A stretch of DNA of 64,000 bases from Haliclystus octoradiatus (taxonomy: Eukaryota > Cnidaria > Staurozoa > Stauromedusae > Haliclystidae), in the NCBI GenBank assembly GCA_916610825.1, contig OU744447.1, positions 15,111,751 to 15,175,750 on the forward strand, in the 5' to 3' direction. The stretch's first letter is position 1, and each line of letters begins with the position of its first letter. Below the pieces are notes generated by a model. The model searched no databases, had not been told where the DNA came from, and saw nothing but the letters and a program-made list of their open reading frames with translations. Shown here piece by piece: positions 56,465 through 64,000 of this stretch. The translations under genes were made by a program, and so were the position numbers.

Positions 56465-57661
56465 ATTACCCATTATGATCTGTCAATAATGTTTATATGA
56501 CCACTATGATCTAGAAATAATGTACATATAACTACCATGATCTAGTAAAAACTTAAATCTACCAACTATGATCTAGTCTTAAGTCTCCTGTGTTTACCAC
56601 GATGTATAGGGATCTAGAAATGAATGACTTGAATCTACTATGATCTAGTAATGATCTACAAAAAATGTTCATCTATCCACTATCATCTGGAAATAATCTA
56701 ATATTAATGTCCATCTACACACTATGATCTAGTAATAAGTCTTCTGTATTTACGATGATGTATAGGGATCTAGAAATGAGTGACTTGTATCCACTATGAT
56801 CTAGCAGTGATCTAGTAATAATGTAAACCTACGCAATTTGATCTACTAAAACTTACATCTACCCACTTTGTTCTAGTAATAAGTCTCTTGTATTCATTAT
56901 GATGTATAGGTATCTAGAATAGCGTGGTTTGTGTCTACTATGATCTAGTCATGATTACCCACCATGATCTGTCAATAATGATTATATGACCGTTATGATC
57001 CAGAAATTATGTACATATAAGTACTATGATCTAGTAAAAACTTACATCTACCCACTATGATCTAGTAATAAGTCTCCTGTATTCACTTTGAGGTATGGGG
57101 ATCTAGAAAGAGTGACTTGTATCTACTATGATCTAGTTATGATCTACAAAAAATTTTCATCTATCCACTATCATCTGGTAATGATCTAATATCAATGTCC
57201 ATCTAGCCACTATGACTTAGTAATAATGTACATATGACCACAACGATCTAGAAACAATGTATATATACCCACTATGATCTAGTAAAAAGTTACATCTTCC
57301 CACTATGATCTAGTGATAAGTCTCTTGCATTCACTATGATGTATAGGGATCTTGAAATGGTGACTTGTATCTACTATGATCTAGTTATGATCTACAAATA
57401 ATGTTTATCTATCTACTATCATCTGGTAATGATCTGATATTAATGTCCATCTACCCGATATGATCTAGGAATAATGTACATATGACAACTATGATCTAGT
57501 AATAATGTCCATCTACCAACTATGATCTAGTAATAATGTACATATGATTAATATGATCTAGAAATAATGTACATATACCCACTATGATCTAGTAATAATT
57601 TCATTTTACCAACTATGATCTAGTAATATTGTACATATGACCAATATGATCTAGAAATAAT

Positions 57662-58309
57662 CTAAGTATACCCGCTTTGAGCTAGTAAAGAGTCAATGGT
57701 AGCATTTGTGATCTCGTAACAATAAAAAATCATCCACTAAAATGTAGAAATGATTTGGAGAGGAGTGGCCTGTATCTACTATGATCTAATAATGATCTAC
57801 AAATATTATACATCTACCCAGTATGATCCAGTAATGGGTCACTTGTATCCACTGTCATCTATTGACCTAGTAATAATTTTCATCTACACACCGTGATCTA
57901 GCAATAATGATTGTTATCCTCTATGATCTATTTGTTATCTAGAAAGAACTAACATATGTCCACTATGACCTACTGATTAAAAAAAGGTATTGTACATCTA
58001 CCCACTATGATCTAGTAATTATGTACATCAACCCAATATGATATAGCAATGAATCGCTTGTATCCACTATGATTATGTGTGACTTCAATTGAATCAACCA
58101 TGATCTGTTATTAATCTAGAAAGAACTACCTTTTATCCACAATGATCTATTAATGATCTAGTAATATAGTTCGCCTAGTTACTATGATCAGTTAATGAGT
58201 TCATCGTATCCAATATGATTTAGGAGTGATGTAGAATAGAGTTACTTGCATATATTATGATCTAGTGGTGATCTAGAAAGAAAATGCTTTATCAACTATG
58301 ATCTAGCAG
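57662..58309 (+). repeat. D cassette 16, 83 bp deletion
   Basis: G2 copy of cassette 13, 648 bp, with the same 83 bp deletion and the A-rich change at 57975. Confidence 0.93.
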
Positions 58310-61282
58310 TGATCTAGTAATAATGTAAACCTACCCACTATGATCTACTAAAACTTACATCTACCCACTTTGTTCTAGTAGTGAGTCTCTTGTATTCACT
58401 ATGATGAATAGGGATATAGAAAAGAGTGGTTTGTATCTACTATGATCTAGCTATCATCTAAAAAAATGTTCATCAATCCACTATCATCTGGTATTGATCT
58501 AATATTAATGTCTATCTACCCACTATAATCTAGTAATAATGTTTATATGACCACTATGATCTAGAAATAATGTACATATAACTACCATGATCTAGTAAAA
58601 AGTTACATCTACCCACTATGATCTAGTAAGAAGTCTCCTGTATTTACCATGATGTATAGGGATCTAGAAATGAGTGACTTGTATCTACTATGATCTAGTT
58701 ATCATGTACAAAATATGTTTATCTATCTACCATCATCTGTTAATGATCTAATATTAATGTCCATCTACCCACTATGATCTAGTAGTAATGTACATATGAC
58801 CACTATGATGTAGAATAATGTACAAATACCCACTATGATCTAGTAAAAAGTTACATCTACCCGCTATAGTCTAGTGACAAGTCTCTTGTATTCATTCTGA
58901 TGTATAGGGATCTTGAAAAGAGTCACTTGTATTTACTATGATCTAGTTATGATCTACAAATAATGTTCATCAATCCACTATCATCTGGTAATAATCTAAT
59001 ATTAATGTCCATCTACCCACTATGATCTAGTAATAAGTCTTCTGTATTTACCATGATGTATAGGGATCTAGAAATGATTGACTTTTATCCACTATGATCT
59101 AGCAGTGATCTAGTAATAATGTAAACCTACCCACTATGATCTACTAAAACTTACATCTACCCACTTTGTTCTAGTACTAAGTCTCTTGTATTCACTATGA
59201 TGAATAGGGTTATAGAAAAGAGTGGTTTGTATCTACTATGATCTAGTCATGATTATCCACTATGATTTGTCAATAATGTTTATATGACCACTATGATCTA
59301 GTAATAATGTTTATATGACTACTATGATCTAGAAATAATGTACATATAACTACCATGATCTAGTAAGAATTTACATCTACGCACTATGATCTAGTAATAA
59401 GTCTAATGTATTCATTATGATGTATGGGGATCTAGAAACGAGTGACTTGTATCTACTATGATCTAGCTATGATCTACAAAAATGTTCATCTATCCACAAT
59501 CATCATGTAATGATCTATTATTTATGTGCATCTACCGGATATGATCTAGTAAAAATGTAGATTAGGACCACTATGATCTAGAATAATGTACATATACCCA
59601 CTATGATCTAGTAAAAACTTACATCTACCCACTATGATCTAGTAATAAGTCTCCTGTATTCACTATCATGTATGGGGATCTAGAAAGAGTGACTTGTATC
59701 TACTATGATCTAGTTATGATCTACAAATAATGCTTATCTATCTACTATCATCTGATAATGATCTTATATTAATGTCCATCTACCCACTATGATCTAGTTA
59801 TAATGTTTATATGACCAGTATGATCTAGAAATAATGTACATAGAACTACCATGATCTAGTAAAAATTTACATCTACGCACTATGATCTAGTAAAAAGTTA
59901 CATCTACCCACTATGGTCTAGTGACAAGTCTCTTGTATTCATTCTGATGTATAGGGATCTTGAAAAGAGTCACTTGTATTTACTATGATCTAGTTATGAT
60001 CTACAAATAATGTTCATCAATCCACTATCATCTGGTAATAATCTAATATTAATGTCCATCTACCCACTATGATCTAGTAATAAGTCTTCTGTATTAACCA
60101 TGATGTATAGGGATCTAGAAATGAGTGACTTGTTTCTACTATGATCTAGCTATGATCTACAAAAATGTTCATCTATTCACAATCATCATGTAATGATCTA
60201 TTATTTATGTGCATCTACCGGATATGATCTAGTAATAATGTAGATTAGGACCACTATGATCTAGAATAATGTACATATACCCACTATGATCTAGTAAAAA
60301 CTTACATCTACCCACTATGATCTAGTAATAAGTCTCCTGTATTCACTATCATGTATGGGGATCTAGAAAGAGTGACTTGTATCTACTATTATCTAGTTAT
60401 GATCTACAAATAATGCTTATCTATCTACTATCATCTGATAATGATCTTATATTAATGTCCATCTACCCACTATGATCTAGTTATAATGTTTATATGACCA
60501 GTATGATCTAGAAATAATGTACATATAACTACCATGATCTAGTAAAAATTTACATCTACGCACTATGATCTAGTAATAAGTCTAATGTATTCATTATGAT
60601 GTATGGGGATCTAGAAACGAGTGTCTTGTATCTACTATGATCTAGCTATGATCTACAAAAATGTTCATCTATCCACAATCATCATGTAATGATCTATTAT
60701 TTATGTGCATCTACCGGATATGATCTAGTAATAATGTAGATTAGGACCACTATGATCTAGAATAATGTACATATACCCACTATGATCAAGTAAAAAGTTA
60801 CATCTACCCACTATGATCTAGTGATAAGTCTCTTGCATTCGCTATGATGTAAAGGGATCTTGAAAGGGTGACTTGTATCTACTATGATCTAGTTATGATC
60901 TACAAATAATGTTTATCTATCTACTATCATCTGGTAATGATCAGATATTAATGTCCATCTACCCGATATGATCTAAGAATAATGTACATATGACAACTAT
61001 GATATAGAAATAATGTACATATACCCGCTATGATCTAGTCAAAACTTACATCTACCTATCATGAACCAGTAATAAGTCTACTGTATTCACTATGATGTAT
61101 AGGGATCTAGAAAAGAGTGACTTGCATCTACTATGCTCTAGTTATGATCTACAAATAATGTTCAACTATCCACTATGACCTGGTAATGATCTAATAGTAA
61201 TGTCCCTGTACCCACTATGATCTAGTAGTATTGTACATCTACCCACTATGATCTGGTAATAATGTATATATACCCGATATGA

Positions 61283-61390
61283 TATAACAATGAATCACTT
61301 GTATCCACTATAACCTAGTAGTGATTTGGTGAGGTGTTGATTGTATCCACTATGTTCCAGAATTGATCTAGAAATATTATACATCTACCC
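61283..61390 (+). repeat. d relic, short form (G2)
   Basis: G2 copy of the 50260 relic; TTTGGTGAGG at 61325. Confidence 0.75.
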
Positions 61391-62331
61391 ACTATGATCT
61401 AGTAATAAGTCTTCTGTATTTACGATGATGTATAGGGATCTAGAAATGAGTGACTTGTATCCACTATGATCTAGCAGTGATCTAGTAATAATGTAAACCT
61501 ACGCAATTTGATCTACTAAAACTTACATCTACCCACTTTGTTCTAGTAATAAGTCTCTTGTATTCATTATGATGTATAGGTATCTAGAATAGCGTGGTTT
61601 GTGTCTACTATGATCTAGTCATGATTACCCACCATGATCTGTCAATAATGTTTATATGACCGCTATGATCTAGAAATTATGTACATATAACTACTATGAT
61701 CTAGTAAAAACTTACATCTACCCACTATGATCTAGTAATAAGTCTCCTGTATTCACTATGATGTATGGGGATCTAGAAAGAGTGACTTGTATCTACTATG
61801 ATCTAGTTATGATCTACAAAAAATGTTTATCTATCCACTATCATCTGGTAATGATCTAATATTAATGTCCATCTACCCACTATGATTTAGTAATAATGTA
61901 CATATGACCACTACGATCTAGAAACAATGTACATATACCCACTATGATCTAGTAAAAAGTTACATCTTCCCACTATGATCTAGTGATAAGTCTCTTGCAT
62001 TCACTATGATGTATAGGGATCTTGAAATGGTGACTTGTATCTACTATGATCTAGTTATGATCTACAAATAATGTTTATCTATCTACTATCATCTGGTAAT
62101 GATCTGATATTAATGTCCATCTACCCGATATGATCTAGGAATAATGTACATATGACAACTATGATCTAGTAATAATGTCCATCTACCAACTATGATCTAG
62201 TAATAATGTACATATGATTAATATGATCTAGAAATAATGTACATATACCCACTATGATCTAGTAATAATTTCATTTTACCAACTATGATCTAGTAATATT
62301 GTACATATGACCAATATGATCTAGAAATAAT

Positions 62332-63062
62332 CTAAGTATACCCGCTTTGAGCTAGTAAAGAGTCAATGGTAGCATTTGTGATCTCGTAACAATAAAAAAT
62401 CATCCACTAAAATGTAGAAATGAATTGGAGAGGAGTGGCCTGTATCTACTATGATCTAATAATGATCTACAAATATTATACATCTACCCAGTATGATCCA
62501 GTAATGAGTCACTTGTATCCACTGTCATCTATTGACCTAGTAATAATTTTCATCTACACACCGTGATCTAGCAATAATGATTGTTATCCTCTATGATCTA
62601 TTTGTTATCTAGAAAGAACTAACATATGTCCACTATGACCTACTGATTATAAATTAGTATTGTACATCTACCCACTATGATCTAGTAATTATGTACATCA
62701 ACCCAATATGATATAGCAATGAATCACTTGTATCCACTATGATCTAGAAGTGATTGTAGAGGTTTTGCTTCCACCCACTATGTTCTAGAAATGATCTAGA
62801 AATATTACACATCTACCCACTATGATTATGTGTGACTTCAATTGAATCAACCATGATCTGTTATTAATCTAGAAAGAACTACCTTTTATCCACAATGATC
62901 TATTAATGATCTAGTAATATAGTTCGCCTAGTTACTATGATCAGTTAATGAGTTCATCGTATCCAATATGATTTAGGAGTGATGTAGAATAGAGTTACTT
63001 GCATATATTATGATCTAGTGGTGATCTAGAAAGAAAATGCTTTATCAACTATGATCTAGCAG
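62332..63062 (+). repeat. D cassette 17, 731 bp
   Basis: G2 copy of cassette 14, sharing AATGAATTGGAG and TTACACATC, but with the ordinary CACACCGTGATCTAG where cassette 14 reads CACACCGTTATCTAG. Confidence 0.9.
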
Positions 63063-64000
63063 TGATCTAGTAATAATGTAAACCTACCCACTATGATCTA
63101 CTAAAACTTACATCTACCCACTTTGTTCTAGTAGTGAGTCTCTTGTATTCACTATGATGAATAGGGATATAGAAAAGAGTGGTTTGTATCTACTATGATC
63201 TAGCTATCATCTAAAAAAATGTTCATCAATCCACTATCATCTGGTATTGATCTAATTTTAATGTCTATCTACCCACTATAATCTAGTAATAATGTTTATA
63301 TGACCACTATGATCTAGAAATAATGTACATATAACTACCATGATCTAATAAAAACTTACATCTACGCACTATGATCTAGTAATAAGTTTCCTGTATTTCG
63401 AATGATGTATAGGGATCTAGAAATGAGTGACTTGTATCTACTATGATCTAGTTATCATCTACAAAAAATGTTCATCTATCCACTATCATCTGGTATTGAT
63501 CTAATATTAATGTCCATCTACCCACTATGATCTAGTAAGAAGTTTCCTCTATTTACCATGATGTATAGGGATCTAGAAATGAGCGACTTGTATCTACTAT
63601 GATCTAGTTATCATGTACAAAATATGTTTATCTATCTACCATCATCTGTTAATGATCTAATATTAATGTCCATCTACCCACTATGATCTAGTAGTAATGT
63701 ACATATGACCACTATGATGTAGAATAATGTACAAATACCCACTATGATCTAGTAAAAAGTTACATCTACCCACTATGGTCTAGTGACAAGTCTCTTGTAT
63801 TCATTCTGATGTATAGGGATCTAGAAAGAGTGACTTGTATCTACTATGATCTAGTTATGATCTACAAAAAATGTTCATCTATCCACTATCATCTGGTAAT
63901 GATCTAAAATTAATGTCCATATACCCACTATGATTTAGTAATAATGTACATATGACCACTACGATCTAGAAACAATGTACATATACCCACTATGATCTAG

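Larger units (their letters stand above)
1..64000 (+). repeat. Satellite array of 31 bp monomers with nested higher-order repeats
   Basis: The window is continuous tandem repeat. The basic unit is 31 bp, core ACTATGATCTAGTAATAATG with a tail commonly ending CTACCC; the word GATCTAG recurs every 31 bp (for example 2007, 2038, 2069, 2100, 2131, 2162, 2193). All monomers read in the same direction; I saw no inverted ones. A representative monomer is about 32% G+C and nearly free of CpG. Stops occur in all three forward frames (TAG, TGA, and TGA again one monomer later, because 31 is 1 mod 3) and all three reverse frames, so no coding region is possible in canonical tracts. Such organisation is known from eukaryotic satellite DNA. 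Location on the chromosome and host species are not decidable from the sequence. Confidence 0.97.
55889..64000 (+). repeat. 11,023 bp duplicated segment, copy G2 (cut by window end)
   Basis: The first 8112 bp of the second G copy; about 2.9 kb should lie beyond the window. Differences from G1 include CTATTCTAAAC near 56006 (G1 CTAGTCTAAAC), ACGTCTACTG near 56045, TATCCTCTAG near 56103 (G1 TATGCTCTAG), AGTTACATC near 58600 (G1 ACTCACATC), GAGTGACTT near 58672 (G1 GAGCGACTT), GATCTAGAAAT near 62319 (G1 GATATAGAAAT) and CGTGATCTAG near 62560 (G1 CGTTATCTAG). These argue against a simple assembly copy of G1. Confidence 0.9.

Noticed and set aside
1-64000. CRISPR-like array of regular direct repeats
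   Set aside because: Repeat words such as ACTATGATCTAG alternate with short variable tails, but the tails are themselves a few repeated types, the full period is only 31 bp, and no cas genes or leader exist. The pattern is satellite, not repeat-spacer.
1-64000. Iteron or GATC-cluster replication origin
   Set aside because: Dense GATC and AT-rich repeats resemble bacterial origins, but these span 64 kb without any gene, DnaA box set or replication protein gene, which does not fit a bacterial or plasmid origin.
1-64000. Telomere repeats, rRNA, tRNA or small structural RNA genes
   Set aside because: I found no TTAGGG, TTTAGGG, TTAGG or similar runs, no tRNA arm consensus and no rRNA words on either strand. 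The isolated TATAGGG within monomers is not tandem.
44866-64000. G2 as a pure assembly duplication of G1
   Set aside because: I saw at least nine independent differences spread over 8.1 kb (for example near 56009, 56045, 56103, 58600, 58672, 59018, 62319 and 62560). An artefact copy would be expected to be identical. Long spanning reads would still be the decisive test.
1-64000. Short open frames in the non-canonical parts, including D
   Set aside because: Frames are interrupted by TAG/TAA/TGA within one to three monomers, no start has a plausible context or conserved protein signal, and frames are not preserved between copies with indels of 1, 3, 31, 83 or 423 bases.

Overview
The whole 64 kb is one AT-rich (about two-thirds A+T), head-to-tail satellite array. 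I found no gene, RNA gene, transposon or unique DNA. The basic monomer is 31 bp: core ACTATGATCTAGTAATAATG plus an 11-base tail that usually ends CTACCC. Every monomer I read points the same way. The monomer carries stop codons in all six frames, so it cannot hold an open frame of useful length. A gene-free tract this long with layered organisation points to eukaryotic heterochromatin (pericentromere, centromere, subtelomere, or a sex or B chromosome). Nothing in the sequence identifies the species.

The array is organised at several nested scales. (1) The 31 bp monomer, plus derived 40-42 bp monomers that carry an extra GATCT-containing segment of about 11 bp. (2) A 248 bp unit of seven monomers (31, 40, 42, 42, 31, 31, 31 in the clearest copy). 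(3) A diverged, irregular 731 bp cassette, here called D, present 17 times with both ends (two of these with an 83 bp internal deletion) and twice lacking its left half, plus ten copies of an older, shorter relative, here called d. (4) Units of about 2 kb, each D plus several 248 bp units; exact spacings of 2017 bp and 1769 bp differ by one 248 bp unit. (5) Large tandem duplications with four different periods: 5648 bp (positions 1 to about 18.0 kb), 5834 bp (13.0-24.7 kb), 6156 bp (29.0-41.3 kb) and 11023 bp (44.9 kb to beyond the window end). (6) An older paralogy at 15,974 bp linking about 26.2-34 kb with about 42.3-50 kb.

Layout: 1-5648, 5649-11296 and 11297-16518 are copies A1-A3, with a broken A4 to about 18.04 kb. 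13022-18855 and 18856-24689 are copies B1 and B2, which duplicate part of A3, A4 and flank. 24690-28979 is a mosaic bridge C that holds the only simple-sequence expansion (65 bp, CATATA-type). 28980-35135 and 35136-41291 are E1 and E2. 41292-44865 is bridge F with a 1769 bp tandem pair. 44866-55888 is G1 and 55889-64000 is G2, cut by the window end.

The segments record repeated unequal exchange or replication slippage between aligned monomers. Every duplication or deletion junction I could place falls inside monomer homology, and private variants (a 423 bp deletion, an 83 bp deletion, an extra 31 bp monomer, a 3 bp deletion) were copied along with the larger units, so part of the order of events can be read. 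Positions and spacings were read by hand. Identities are estimates from lines compared by eye, not alignments.
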